Assembly (NCBI RefSeq): GCF_003443995.1
Contig: NZ_QWEY01000005.1
Span: forward strand, 62,001-126,000
DNA from: Pseudotabrizicola alkalilacus
Lineage (GTDB): Bacteria; Pseudomonadota; Alphaproteobacteria; Rhodobacterales; Rhodobacteraceae
Reading direction: 5' to 3'
DNA length: 64,000 bases
Each line of letters starts with the position of its first letter. Position 1 is the first letter of the stretch. A program made the position numbers and the translations under genes. Positions 44,060 through 53,028 of the stretch are shown one piece after another. The notes beneath the pieces are model-generated. The model made no database searches. It saw only the letters and a program-made list of their open reading frames with translations, and was not told where the DNA came from.

Positions 44060-45280
44060 TTACTTTTTCTCGATCAGATCGTAGAACTGCCAGCTGCGGT
44101 CAGTCCATTGCCCGCCAAGCTCACGCCCGGCCGAGGTGACAATCGACGGCGCGATGGTGAAGTGGTTCGCCGCCACCATCATGTCGCGGAACGTCCGCTG
44201 AATGACGCCAGCCCGCAGCCCAGCCCCGCCAGACGCACGATAGGCAAAGTTGCACACCTCGACTCCGGCCTCGTGAATCTGCGCCTTGGCCAGGTGGACC
44301 AGGCTGATCTGGCGTGTGGTCATCTGCTGGCCCGCCTCGGCGGTGGCCTCAATGTCACCCCAGACCTCCATCACAAAGGCGCGGGCGGCGCGATAGCTGG
44401 CCTCGGCGCGGCCATAGTCATGCCAGAACTTCTCGCTCTCGCCCAGCAGCCCGGCGCGACCCGATTTCGACCGGGCAAACCCGGCGATCTCGTCCAGCAT
44501 CCGCCGCCCGGCCCCCATGGCCCAGCCGGTATGGCCGATGGCCGCCAGCCCGACGATGCCCAGACTGAACAGCTCTTTCAACCGCTGCGGCGGCGCGGTC
44601 AGGATCGGGAACACCAGATCCTCGGCGATGAACACATCGTCCGCCGCATAGTCGATGGAGCCGGTGCCTTTCAGCCCCAGCACATCCCAGTTGCCCAGCT
44701 GTTTGTGTTCCGGGATCGGCGCATGGGCGCACATGATGATGACATTGCCCGCGTCATCCTTGGCCGGTTTGCCGCTGCCGTCATCGACGAAACAGGCCGA
44801 ATGCGACCAGGTGGCGTGCGAAAAGCCCGAGCCATAAGACCATTTTCCGGTCAGGCTGTAGCCGCCATCGACCTTTTTCAACATCCCCAGCGGCGCACCC
44901 TGACCCGAGAACCGGTTCTCCGTGCCCGGTGCAAACAGCCGCTCCACCGCCGAGTCCGGCAAAAACGCCGCCGACATCGCGCCGATGCAGCAATGCACCA
45001 TCGACACCCAGCCTGCCGAGCCTGACCACCAGGTGACCGCCTCCAGCAGTTGCAGCACCTCGGTCGGGCGCATCTGCGCGCCGCCCAGCTCTTCGGTCGC
45101 CATCAGGTGCGACATCCGCAGCGGACGCAACAGCGCGAAGCTTTCCGGCGTCAGCTCGCCCGCAGCCTCATCGGCGGCGGCATTGGCCTCCAGCGTGGGG
45201 CCGATTTCGGCGATCCGGGCCATGACATCGGTGTAATCGACGGTAGCGCCCCAATAGCTGTGCTTCATAGGTTTGTTCAT
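44060..45280 (-). CDS. Flavin-dependent hydroxylase with acyl-CoA dehydrogenase fold (HsaA/HpaH C2-like)
   Basis: A 406-residue group D flavin monooxygenase. It has the acyl-CoA dehydrogenase fold (GGAQMRPTEVLQLLEAV, SGKWSYGSGFSHATWSH-like core, and C-terminal helices with FAYRASGGAGLR) but lies beside a flavin reductase instead of CoA-metabolism genes. Such pairs hydroxylate phenolic rings using reduced flavin. GAGGAGGAGACAGTC before the ATG at 45280 fixes the start. The substrate is unknown. Confidence 0.86.
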   Translation of the reverse strand: MNKPMKHSYWGATVDYTDVMARIAEIGPTLEANAAADEAAGELTPESFALLRPLRMSHLMATEELGGAQMRPTEVLQLLEAVTWWSGSAGWVSMVHCCIGAMSAAFLPDSAVERLFAPGTENRFSGQGAPLGMLKKVDGGYSLTGKWSYGSGFSHATWSHSACFVDDGSGKPAKDDAGNVIIMCAHAPIPEHKQLGNWDVLGLKGTGSIDYAADDVFIAEDLVFPILTAPPQRLKELFSLGIVGLAAIGHTGWAMGAGRRMLDEIAGFARSKSGRAGLLGESEKFWHDYGRAEASYRAARAFVMEVWGDIEATAEAGQQMTTRQISLVHLAKAQIHEAGVEVCNFAYRASGGAGLRAGVIQRTFRDMMVAANHFTIAPSIVTSAGRELGGQWTDRSWQFYDLIEKK

Positions 45281-45337
45281 GACTGTCTCCTCCTCAGACA
45301 ATGGGTTAAGACGGCGAGAGCCTCGCCGGTGTGCGGG

Positions 45338-46126
45338 TCAGGCGGCGAGAAAATCGCCGATTTTGGTCAGGGTTCCGGGGTTTTCCTGCAACACCAGATG
45401 GCCCGCGCCGGGCACGCTCAGCAGGGTTGCCGATGGCAACGCCTCCACCCACAGCGGGGCCTGACTGGCGGGCAGCAGGCGGTCTTCGTCGCCCCAGACC
45501 ACGAGTGTCGGGTTGCTGATCCGCGCCAGCATCCGGCGCAGGTTCGGGTGCCCCATGCCGAATGGCGCGCACAGCCTGCCCACCGCCTCGCCCTCGCGGG
45601 CACGGTCGGCGCCAAAGGCTGTGGCAAAGTCCGGGTCCGATCCATCGGGGAAATAGGGCAGGGCGACCGCCGGATCATGCGCCAGATAGCCGGGGAAATC
45701 CTGCGGTGCGATCTCGCCCAGTGCTGTCGCCGGATGCGCCGGATCGTTCAGCCCGGCAGGGGCGACCAGCACCACGCGGTCAAACCGCTCGCGCGCGATG
45801 GCGGCGAGTTCGGTCGCCATCCAGCCGCCCATCGAAAAGCCCATCAGATGCGGTTTTTCAGGCAAATCCAGCGCGTCGAGCAGGTTCAGGTAATGCACCA
45901 GCAGATCGGCCATGCCAGACACATGCGGGGCAGGGCCGGAAAACCCCATGCCCGGATGGCTGGGTAGCAGCACGCGAAAGCGGTCGGCCAGTCCGGCGGC
46001 AAAATCAAACCCCTCCAGCGTGGCGGCCCCATGCAGGAACAGCACGGGCTTGCCGCTACCGATGGCCTTCACCACGGTCTTCACGCCGCCGATCTCATAC
46101 TCCAACGTCTCAAACGTCACGGACAT
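45338..46126 (-). CDS. Alpha/beta hydrolase
   Basis: A 262-residue hydrolase with the nucleophile Ser in MGFSMGGWMA, the oxyanion segment LFLHGAATLEGFD, a likely acid in WGDEDRLLP and the catalytic His in GAGHLVLQE. Many relatives cleave ring-fission products (MhpC/BphD) or esters. It lies between the two-component hydroxylase and an alcohol dehydrogenase. The extradiol-type enzyme of the island is encoded 10 kb away, so its substrate is uncertain. Confidence 0.88.
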   Translation of the reverse strand: MSVTFETLEYEIGGVKTVVKAIGSGKPVLFLHGAATLEGFDFAAGLADRFRVLLPSHPGMGFSGPAPHVSGMADLLVHYLNLLDALDLPEKPHLMGFSMGGWMATELAAIARERFDRVVLVAPAGLNDPAHPATALGEIAPQDFPGYLAHDPAVALPYFPDGSDPDFATAFGADRAREGEAVGRLCAPFGMGHPNLRRMLARISNPTLVVWGDEDRLLPASQAPLWVEALPSATLLSVPGAGHLVLQENPGTLTKIGDFLAA

Positions 46127-46138
46127 CTTGTCTCCTCC

Positions 46139-47149
46139 TCAGGACAGCTCTGGCTGGATCAGCACTTTGCATTGCGTGGTGCGGCGGCGCAGGCTTTCAA
46201 ACACCTGCGGCACCTGGCTCAGACCGATCCGCTCGGTGATCAACAGTTGCGGGATGCCCCCCGCCAGTGCGTCCAGCGCGGCACCAAATTCGCGACCCTG
46301 ATGGAAAAACACCGCAAAGATCAGGTCAATTTCCTTGGTCAGCGCGACAAAGGGATCCCACTCATCGCCCCCGATGCACAGGCCGACGCCGATCACCTTG
46401 CCCTGCAAGCGCACGGTCTCAACAGCCGCCTGCAACAGCCCGCGTTTGCCGACGCATTCAAAGACGATGTCCGGCGGCCCGCCGCTGAGGTCAGCAATAT
46501 TCTCGGCCAGCCGGTCGCCCGAGAGCGCAAAGTCGGTGGCCCCCAGCGCCAGCGCACGCTCGCGCTGATGGGTGTGAATGTCGGCCATCACCACATGCGA
46601 CGCCCCCATCCGACGCGCCCAGAACGCCACCAGCAGGCCAATCGGCCCGGCCCCCAGGATCGCCACCCGGTCCCCCGGCTTCACCCCGGCGCGCACGACG
46701 CAATGCAAGGCCACCGCCAGCGGTTCGGCCAGCGCCCCATCGGCCAACGCCACCCCCGCAGGCAGCTTGTGGCACTGCCGCGCCGCCACGGTCACGTACT
46801 CTGCATAGCCGCCGCCGATCAGCACCATCTCCGGGCAGCGCGCCGGATCACCGGCCAGACAGCGTGCGCAGGTGCCACAGCCGCGCATCGGCACCACCGC
46901 CACGCCGTCCCCGGCCTGCAAGCCCTGCACGTCCGCCCCCACGCTCACAACCTCGCCCGCGATTTCATGGCCCAGCACAAACCCCGCGCCGATGCCGAAC
47001 GGGGCCGGGTCTTCGGTGATGTGCAGGTCACTGCCGCAGATCCCGCAGCCCGCCACCCGCAGCACCACCTCATCCGGGCCGGGCACCGGCTCTGGCTGCT
47101 CGCCAATGCGCAGCGGGCTGGATACCGCGTCGAAAAACGCTGCCTTCAT
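46139..47149 (-). CDS. Zinc-dependent medium-chain alcohol dehydrogenase
   Basis: A 336-residue MDR dehydrogenase. Catalytic Zn ligands are in CGICGSD and GHEIAGEV; the structural Zn cysteines are in GCGTCARCLAGDPARC; the NAD-binding motif is ILGAGPIGLL. It resembles threonine/sorbitol-type dehydrogenases. GGAGCGGCC precedes the ATG at 47149, which overlaps the stop of the upstream permease. Oxidation of an alcohol on the aromatic substrate or a ring-cleavage product is inferred. Confidence 0.9.
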   Translation of the reverse strand: MKAAFFDAVSSPLRIGEQPEPVPGPDEVVLRVAGCGICGSDLHITEDPAPFGIGAGFVLGHEIAGEVVSVGADVQGLQAGDGVAVVPMRGCGTCARCLAGDPARCPEMVLIGGGYAEYVTVAARQCHKLPAGVALADGALAEPLAVALHCVVRAGVKPGDRVAILGAGPIGLLVAFWARRMGASHVVMADIHTHQRERALALGATDFALSGDRLAENIADLSGGPPDIVFECVGKRGLLQAAVETVRLQGKVIGVGLCIGGDEWDPFVALTKEIDLIFAVFFHQGREFGAALDALAGGIPQLLITERIGLSQVPQVFESLRRRTTQCKVLIQPELS

Positions 47150-48192
47150 GGCCGCTCCTCCGTTTTGTAGATCAGGTGCCGCCGGATCGGGAACCAGTGC
47201 ACATCCCAACGCTTTGAAACCGCACCCCAGATGCCGCCGCGCGCGTACAGGGCGACAAACACCGTCATCACCCCCAGCACCACAAAGTAGCTCGCGCCAT
47301 ATTGCCCGAACCAGCGGTCGGCGATGAAATAGATCAGCGAGCCGATCAGCACGCCCTCGATCGAGGCAATGCCGCCGACCATCACGATAAAGATCGCCAC
47401 ATTCGCCCACATCGGATCAAAGGCCGAGGGCGGGTTGATCCGCAGCTGCGCCATCGAATAGACCGCGCCCGCCAGACCGCAACCGACCGCCGCCGCGATA
47501 TAGATCATGAAGCGCAGCCGGGGCACGTTCACGCCCTGACTGGCCGCCGCCACCGGATTGTCGCGCATCGCGATCAGCGCCAGCCCATAGCGCGAGCGCA
47601 AGAACCAGTAGCTGCCGCCGATGGTCAGCAGGATCATCAGCGCACACAGCAGTGACATCGCAATATTGCGCTCCAGCAGCGAATACTCCTTCATCACGTT
47701 CAGCGACATGCCTGCGCCCGCGTTCAGAAAGCCCATGTTGGACGCCACCAACCGGAACACCTCGGCCACGACCCAGGTGCCGATGGCAAAATACGGCCCG
47801 TCCAGCCGGTGCAGCAGCATGTAGCAGGGCACGGCCAGAAAGGCGGGCACCAGCAGGGCGATGAATATCGCCAGAAACGGGTTCACCCCAAAGGTTTGCG
47901 CCAGCACGAACAGCGCATAGCCCGCCGCCCCCATAAAGGCCTGCTGCCCGACCGACACCAGCCCGGCATAGCCTGCCAGCATGTTCCACATCTGCGCCAC
48001 AGCGATATAGCAGCACAGCTCCAGCACCATGCGGATCGTGCCGGTTTTGGCCCACCACGGCATCGCGGCCAGCGCCACCACCGCCAGCAGAAACAGCACC
48101 ATGGCAATGCGGCCAGAGGCGGTTTGCCTGCGGACCATCACCTGTGGCAGGGCAGGGGCGTGCGAAACCGGGGAAAGCGGAACAGATGTCAT
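47146..48192 (-). CDS. LivM-type ABC permease (transporter 2)
   Basis: A 348-residue permease with about ten helices; it carries GLVSVGQQAFMGAAGY and MRDNPVAAASQGVNVPRLR, as in the LivM protein of transporter 1. A polar N-terminal tail of about 28 residues precedes the first helix. It follows the LivH gene after three bases and overlaps the alcohol dehydrogenase start. Confidence 0.9.
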   Translation of the reverse strand: MTSVPLSPVSHAPALPQVMVRRQTASGRIAMVLFLLAVVALAAMPWWAKTGTIRMVLELCCYIAVAQMWNMLAGYAGLVSVGQQAFMGAAGYALFVLAQTFGVNPFLAIFIALLVPAFLAVPCYMLLHRLDGPYFAIGTWVVAEVFRLVASNMGFLNAGAGMSLNVMKEYSLLERNIAMSLLCALMILLTIGGSYWFLRSRYGLALIAMRDNPVAAASQGVNVPRLRFMIYIAAAVGCGLAGAVYSMAQLRINPPSAFDPMWANVAIFIVMVGGIASIEGVLIGSLIYFIADRWFGQYGASYFVVLGVMTVFVALYARGGIWGAVSKRWDVHWFPIRRHLIYKTEERP

Positions 48193-48195
48193 GTC

Positions 48196-49053
48196 TCAGA
48201 CCTTTCCAAACAGGCCCTGCGGGCGGACAGCCAGCACAAGCAGGAAAACAAGATGACCGGCCAGCACGCCAAAGCCCGGATCAATGCGAAAGCCGATGGC
48301 CTGAGAGATGCCCAGCACCATCGAGCCGATAAACGCGCCCCAGACAGACCCCATGCCGCCGATGATCACCGCCTCGAACGCATAGATCAGCTGCGCGCCG
48401 CCATCGGCCGGGGCCACGGTCGAGCGCAGCGACTGGAACACGGCGGCAAAGCCGAGGATGCCAACGGCGATGGCAGTGGCCGAGGCATAGACGGCGCGGG
48501 CGTTGATCCCGGTCATCGACGCGGCTTCGACATCCGCCGAGGCCGCGCGCAGCGCCCGGCCAAAGCGGGTGCGCTTCAGCATCAGGTCCAGCCCCCAGGT
48601 CAGCCCGGTGGCAAACACCAGCACCATCACCGGCAACAGGCCGACATAGATGCCACCGATCTGGATCGACTGGCTTTCAATGCCGCCTCCGGGCAAGGAC
48701 CGGCTGTTGGCCGACCAGATCTGCAACATCATGTTCTGCAAGGCAATCGACAGGCCAAATGTCGCGATCAGCGACGGCAGCGGATCATCGCCCACCACCT
48801 TGTTCAGCACCGCCTTTTGCAACAGCCACCCCAGCGCAATCGCCAGCGGCACCAACGCCACCATCACCGTAAACGGCCCCCAGCCAAAGGATGATGCCAG
48901 CGAGATGCCGATCAGCGACAGCAGGATCACCAGATCGCCATGGCTGACGTTCACGATCCGCATCACGCCAAACATCAGCGCCATGCCAAGCGCATATTGC
49001 GCATACATGCCGCCCAGCAGAATGCCCTGAATCAGGGCGTCAAACCACTGCAT
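48196..49053 (-). CDS. LivH-type ABC permease (transporter 2)
   Basis: A 285-residue permease with the LivH segments FGVMRIVNVSHGDLVILL, TFGLSIALQNMML and FEAVIIGGMGSVWGAFIG. GGAGGATCTC precedes the ATG at 49053, preferred over a frame opening at 49089 inside the ATPase gene. It overlaps the end of the LivF gene by 14 bases. Confidence 0.92.
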   Translation of the reverse strand: MQWFDALIQGILLGGMYAQYALGMALMFGVMRIVNVSHGDLVILLSLIGISLASSFGWGPFTVMVALVPLAIALGWLLQKAVLNKVVGDDPLPSLIATFGLSIALQNMMLQIWSANSRSLPGGGIESQSIQIGGIYVGLLPVMVLVFATGLTWGLDLMLKRTRFGRALRAASADVEAASMTGINARAVYASATAIAVGILGFAAVFQSLRSTVAPADGGAQLIYAFEAVIIGGMGSVWGAFIGSMVLGISQAIGFRIDPGFGVLAGHLVFLLVLAVRPQGLFGKV

Positions 49054-49765
49054 GAGATCCTCCGAAATAGGCTTCGGCGATCTGTTCACGGGTGATCACC
49101 GAGGATGCGCCGGTCAGGGTCACGCGCCCCTCCAGCATGCAGAAAATCCGGTCCGTGGCGGATTGCGCGAGGCCGACATCCTGTTCGACGAGGATGAGGG
49201 CGGTGCCCTGCGCCCGGATCTCGGGCAGGGCGGCATAGATTTCGCGGATCACCTTGGGTGCCAGCCCCAGACTGATCTCGTCACACAACAGCACCCGGGG
49301 CTGGCTCAGCAGCGCGCGCCCGATCGACACCATCTGTTGCTGCCCGCCCGACAGGTTCTGCACCCCGGTCCGGGCCTTTTCCTTCAGGATCGGGAACAAA
49401 AGGTGCAGCCGCTCCAGCGTCCAGCCACCCTTGCGGCCCAGCCGGTCGGCCTGATCTATCGCCACGCGCAGATTGTCCTCGACCGACATGCCGGTAAACA
49501 GGCGGCGGCCCTCGGGCACAATCGCCACACCCTTTTGCACCATGCGGTCAGTCGGCGTGCCGCCGATGGGCTGGCCCTCCAGCCGGACCATCTCGGGCTT
49601 GACCGCCAACAGCCCCATGACCGAGCGCAGAAAGGTGGATTTCCCGGCGCCGTTCGCCCCGATCAGGGCCACGGCCTCACCTTCGGCCACGTCAATATCA
49701 ACGCCATACAGCGCCTGAAAGTCGCCATAGCGCGCGACAAGGCCATGGGTGGACAGAACCGTCAT
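49040..49765 (-). CDS. LivF-type ABC ATPase (transporter 2)
   Basis: A 241-residue ATPase: Walker A GANGAGKST, signature LSGGQQQM, Walker B VLLCDEI with SLGLAPK. EGRRLFTGMSVEDNL is typical of LivF. Its ATG overlaps the LivG stop by four bases. Confidence 0.93.
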   Translation of the reverse strand: MTVLSTHGLVARYGDFQALYGVDIDVAEGEAVALIGANGAGKSTFLRSVMGLLAVKPEMVRLEGQPIGGTPTDRMVQKGVAIVPEGRRLFTGMSVEDNLRVAIDQADRLGRKGGWTLERLHLLFPILKEKARTGVQNLSGGQQQMVSIGRALLSQPRVLLCDEISLGLAPKVIREIYAALPEIRAQGTALILVEQDVGLAQSATDRIFCMLEGRVTLTGASSVITREQIAEAYFGGSHAVV

Positions 49766-50490
49766 GCCTCCACCCCCATATAGACCCGCTTGACCTCGGG
49801 GTTGGCGATCACCTCCTGCGGCAGTCCCTCGGCGATTTTTTCGCCAAAGTTCAGCACCATCAGCCGGTCAGCCACCGCCATCAGCGCGTGCAGCACATGT
49901 TCGATCCACACAATCGTCACCCCCCGGTCGCGGATGCGGCGCACAAGTGCCACCAGCGAGCGCGACTCCTCTTCCGTCAGCCCGCCCGCGATTTCATCCA
50001 GCAACAAAAGCTTCGGGTCCGAGGCCAGCGCGCGCGCCAGTTCCAGCCGCTTGCGGTCCAGCAGCGTCAAGCTGCCCGAAGAAGTGTTGGCCTTGTCCGC
50101 CAGTTCGCAATCGGTCAGCACCTGCGCGCAAAACGCATAGGCGTCGCTTTCACTGCGCCCGCCGCCAAAGGCCGCGGCAACCAGCAGGTTTTCAAAGGTG
50201 GTCATCCCCGAATAGGGCCGGGGGATCTGATAGGTCCGCCCGATGCCCATCCGGCAGCGCTTGAACGGTGGCTCGCCCCGCAGCGCAATCTCCCCCAGGC
50301 GGATGTCGCCGCCCGAGGGTTTGATATCGCCGCTGATCATGTTGAACAGCGTCGTCTTGCCCGCGCCGTTGGGGCCAAGAATACCCAGCACCTCGCCCCG
50401 ATACACATCGAAGCTGACCTCGTGCAGCACCCGGACCGCGCCGAAACTTTTCGACACGTCCCGCGCTTGCAAAAGTATCTCCCGGCTCAT
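49762..50490 (-). CDS. LivG-type ABC ATPase (transporter 2)
   Basis: A 242-residue ATPase: Walker A GPNGAGKTT, the LivG segment GIGRTYQIPRPYSGMTTFENL, Walker B LLLLDEI with AGGLTEEE. It starts 22 bases after the binding-protein stop, so transporter 2 is a complete importer: binding protein, two ATPases and two permeases. Confidence 0.93.
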   Translation of the reverse strand: MSREILLQARDVSKSFGAVRVLHEVSFDVYRGEVLGILGPNGAGKTTLFNMISGDIKPSGGDIRLGEIALRGEPPFKRCRMGIGRTYQIPRPYSGMTTFENLLVAAAFGGGRSESDAYAFCAQVLTDCELADKANTSSGSLTLLDRKRLELARALASDPKLLLLDEIAGGLTEEESRSLVALVRRIRDRGVTIVWIEHVLHALMAVADRLMVLNFGEKIAEGLPQEVIANPEVKRVYMGVEA

Positions 50491-50512
50491 TCCCGCCCCT
50501 CCGACTGCATCA

Positions 50513-51808
50513 TTACCAGACGATCGGCACGATGGCCTGCTCGGGTTCGAACAGCTGGTTCACCGAGTTGTCGACGATCTTCAGATCATAGGGCCAGCTT
50601 TCGCCCTTGACCCACTGCCCGCCAAAGATCGGCATGGTGCAGATGTTCTTGTGCGGGGTGCCGCCGAATTTCACCGGGCCGCAGACCGTGGTGATATCGG
50701 TGGCCGCCATCGCCTCGCGGTTGGCCTCGCGGTCCAGCGGATCGGTCGAGCGTTTCAGGATGTCGATGGCGACCTCCAGCAGCGCATGCGAATAGCCCAG
50801 CGGCTGGGTCCATTGCCGTTTCTGATCGGTCTCCCACTGGCTCGCCAGTGCCGCGCTGTCCTGCCCGGTGATGGTCGAGTTGAACGGGAATGCCGGGGTC
50901 CACCAGACCTCGGACGACATGCCATTGCCAAGCGCGCCCATCGCCTCCACCCCGCCGGGGAACAGAAGCGCCGCCGCCACCGTCACCGCACGCGGCTTGA
51001 AGCCCTGCTGGTTGCATTGGGTGACAAAGGTTTTCAGATCATCCGGGTAGGTGATGCCGCCGATGATATCGACGCCCGCCTCTTTGAACGCCGCGATCTG
51101 CGCCGAAAAGTCATTGGTGCGTGGCTGGAAGTAGCCGGGGATCGTCACCTCATAGCCCGCAGCCCGGGTCGGGACCGGCAGACCATAGTCGTTGTTGCCC
51201 CAGGTCTCGCCATCAATGTTCTGCGGGAACAGCATGCCGACCTTCTTGTCGGTCTCCAGCCCGTCCCACAGCCCGACAAAGGTGTTCAGCGCCTCGTCCA
51301 GCCCCCAGAAGAAGTGATAGGTCCAGTTAAAATCGCCGCCGCCGCGCGGCATGATCACTGCCTGCCAGGGCGCACCCGACGAGATGCAGGGCGCTTCATA
51401 CAGCTCGGCCTGTTCCATCACCGGAAGAATGGTGTCGGTGGTCGAGGCGGGCACCACCAGATGCACCTCTTCGTTCAGGATCAGATCGCCCGCCAGTTCG
51501 GCGGCCTTGTTCGGGTTCGACTGGCTGTCGCGCTCCAGAATCTCCAGCTCATAGGTGTTGCCATTCGCCGACTGAAGGGTGCCCCCCAGTGCTTCGCGGA
51601 TTTTCTGCACCGTATAGCCGTCGGTTTCCCCGAACAGCCCCAGCGGGCCGGTGGCCGGGGTGATATAGCCCATCTTGATCTTGCCCGCCGTCTGGGCGCG
51701 CAGATAGGTGGGCATTGCAAGTGTCGAGGCGGCCACGCCCGCACCCATGCCTCGCAGCATGGACCGGCGGCTGATCCCCGATTTGACCAGCTTGTTGTAA
51801 TAGGTCAT
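50513..51808 (-). CDS. Branched-chain-amino-acid-type substrate-binding protein (1)
   Basis: A 431-residue periplasmic binding protein with a twin-arginine-like signal (ISRRSMLRGMGAGVAASTLA). The mature protein begins GKIKMGYITPATGPLGLFGE, the ligand-binding fold of LivJ/K-like proteins. Relatives next to aromatic genes bind aromatic acids. GGAGACGGGA before the ATG at 51808 supports that start over 51862. It is a paralogue of the protein at 54674 (compare WNQLETNKAVG there with WDGLETDKKVG here, and SSEVWWTP in both). Confidence 0.92.
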   Translation of the reverse strand: MTYYNKLVKSGISRRSMLRGMGAGVAASTLAMPTYLRAQTAGKIKMGYITPATGPLGLFGETDGYTVQKIREALGGTLQSANGNTYELEILERDSQSNPNKAAELAGDLILNEEVHLVVPASTTDTILPVMEQAELYEAPCISSGAPWQAVIMPRGGGDFNWTYHFFWGLDEALNTFVGLWDGLETDKKVGMLFPQNIDGETWGNNDYGLPVPTRAAGYEVTIPGYFQPRTNDFSAQIAAFKEAGVDIIGGITYPDDLKTFVTQCNQQGFKPRAVTVAAALLFPGGVEAMGALGNGMSSEVWWTPAFPFNSTITGQDSAALASQWETDQKRQWTQPLGYSHALLEVAIDILKRSTDPLDREANREAMAATDITTVCGPVKFGGTPHKNICTMPIFGGQWVKGESWPYDLKIVDNSVNQLFEPEQAIVPIVW

Positions 51809-51874
51809 TCCCGTCTCCTCCCTCGTGTTGACCCCCCGGCCTGCTTCCTCCTCGCAGACCAAGGGGCGATAAAG

Positions 51875-52693
51875 TCACGTCATCCGGATCAGCGACCCGC
51901 CGTCGATCACGATCAGCGACCCGGTGAAATAGGCCCCGGCCGGCGAGGCCAGCAGCAGCGCCAGACCCTTGATGTCCTCGACATCGCCGATCCGCCCGAT
52001 CAGCGACTGCGACTCGAACGCGGCGCGATCCGCCTTGTTGCGCAAGCGGCCGCCCGCGATATTGGTGATGAACGGCCCCGGCAGGATGGCATTGACGCGG
52101 ATGCCATAAGCCCCCAGCTCCATCGCCATATGCCGCACAAAATGATTCACGGCGGCCTTTGCGGGCATATAGCTGGTGCCGACGATGCTTTCATTGATCA
52201 GCGCCGCGATGGACGAGGTGACGATGATTTCACCGCCCCCCGCCGGTTTCATGTGCCGCACCGCATTCTTGACCGTCACATAAACCGAGGTCAGGTTGAT
52301 CTCGATCCCGCGATCCCATTGCTCGTCGGGAATGTTCTCGATCGCCCCATCCGGGTTGCGCTCGCCGGTCGGGGTGTTGAAGCCGGGGCCGGGGTCAATG
52401 CCCGCATTGGCAAACACCGTGTCAATCCGCCCGTGCCGCGCCGCGACTGCATCAAAAGCCGCCGCCATGCCGGGCCGGTCGCCGACATCGACCCTCTGGC
52501 CCCAGACATCCCAGCCCTGCGCCACCATGCCCGCCACGGTCTCATTCAGCCCGGCAGGATCAATGTCAAAGATGCAAACCCTTGCGCCCTGTTCGGCAAG
52601 GATCTCGGCATAGGCTTTGCCAATGCCGCTGGCCCCCCCGGTGACAATCACCGATTTGCCACGGACATCGAACATCGTCTCAAGTGCTGCCAT
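51875..52693 (-). CDS. Short-chain dehydrogenase/reductase (1)
   Basis: A 272-residue SDR with cofactor motif TGGASGIGKAYAE, ANAG after strand 4, catalytic Ser in VTSSIAAL and Tyr-x3-Lys in YMPAK. Asp in FDIDPAG at the end of strand 2 suggests NAD(H). It is the first gene of the long minus-strand operon reaching at least to the GMC oxidoreductase, and is divergent from the XylR-like regulator. It probably oxidises an alcohol or aldehyde intermediate. Confidence 0.9.
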   Translation of the reverse strand: MAALETMFDVRGKSVIVTGGASGIGKAYAEILAEQGARVCIFDIDPAGLNETVAGMVAQGWDVWGQRVDVGDRPGMAAAFDAVAARHGRIDTVFANAGIDPGPGFNTPTGERNPDGAIENIPDEQWDRGIEINLTSVYVTVKNAVRHMKPAGGGEIIVTSSIAALINESIVGTSYMPAKAAVNHFVRHMAMELGAYGIRVNAILPGPFITNIAGGRLRNKADRAAFESQSLIGRIGDVEDIKGLALLLASPAGAYFTGSLIVIDGGSLIRMT

Positions 52694-53028
52694 CTGGTCC
52701 TCCCCCGGTCAGTTGCCCGCACACCATTGCCGCCCCTGACAGGCAGCAAGACAGAGCCCGGTCCCGCCGGGGTCAGCCTGTGAATGATACGGAATGGGTT
52801 CACCCGCCTCCCAGGGAGCGAACCGATTGCCCACATCAGGGTCTGAACAGCGGTTCAAGTCAAATGCGGAAAACGGCGTTTAATATATCGTTTCGACATA
52901 AGTATAAATCGTTGAAAATAGGCGATATTTTGAAAATTTTCAATCTCGGGCTGGTCTCGCCCTGATTTATGATGATCAAATGCGTAAATCATATTGATTA
53001 TTTGATAACTTCGGCAAAGGATCAGCCG
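52694..53028. promoter_or_regulatory. Divergent control region between SDR and XylR-like regulator
   Basis: This 335-bp non-coding gap has a GC-rich left part and a strikingly AT-rich right part from about 52870. It contains the perfect palindrome TTGAAAATTTTCAA at 52930-52943, similar in form to TTGA-N6-TCAA sites of XylR-class regulators. Near 52974-53005, ATCAAAT and ATTTGAT flank a nested AATCA-TAT-TGATT. TATATCG-TTT-CGACATA (one mismatch) lies near 52884. No clear sigma-54 -24/-12 pair (TGGCAC-N5-TTGC) was seen. Confidence 0.6.

Noticed and set aside
50243-52783. Plus-strand 846-codon open frame
   Set aside because: It runs antisense through binding protein 1 and the SDR, both of which have clear signal or catalytic motifs.
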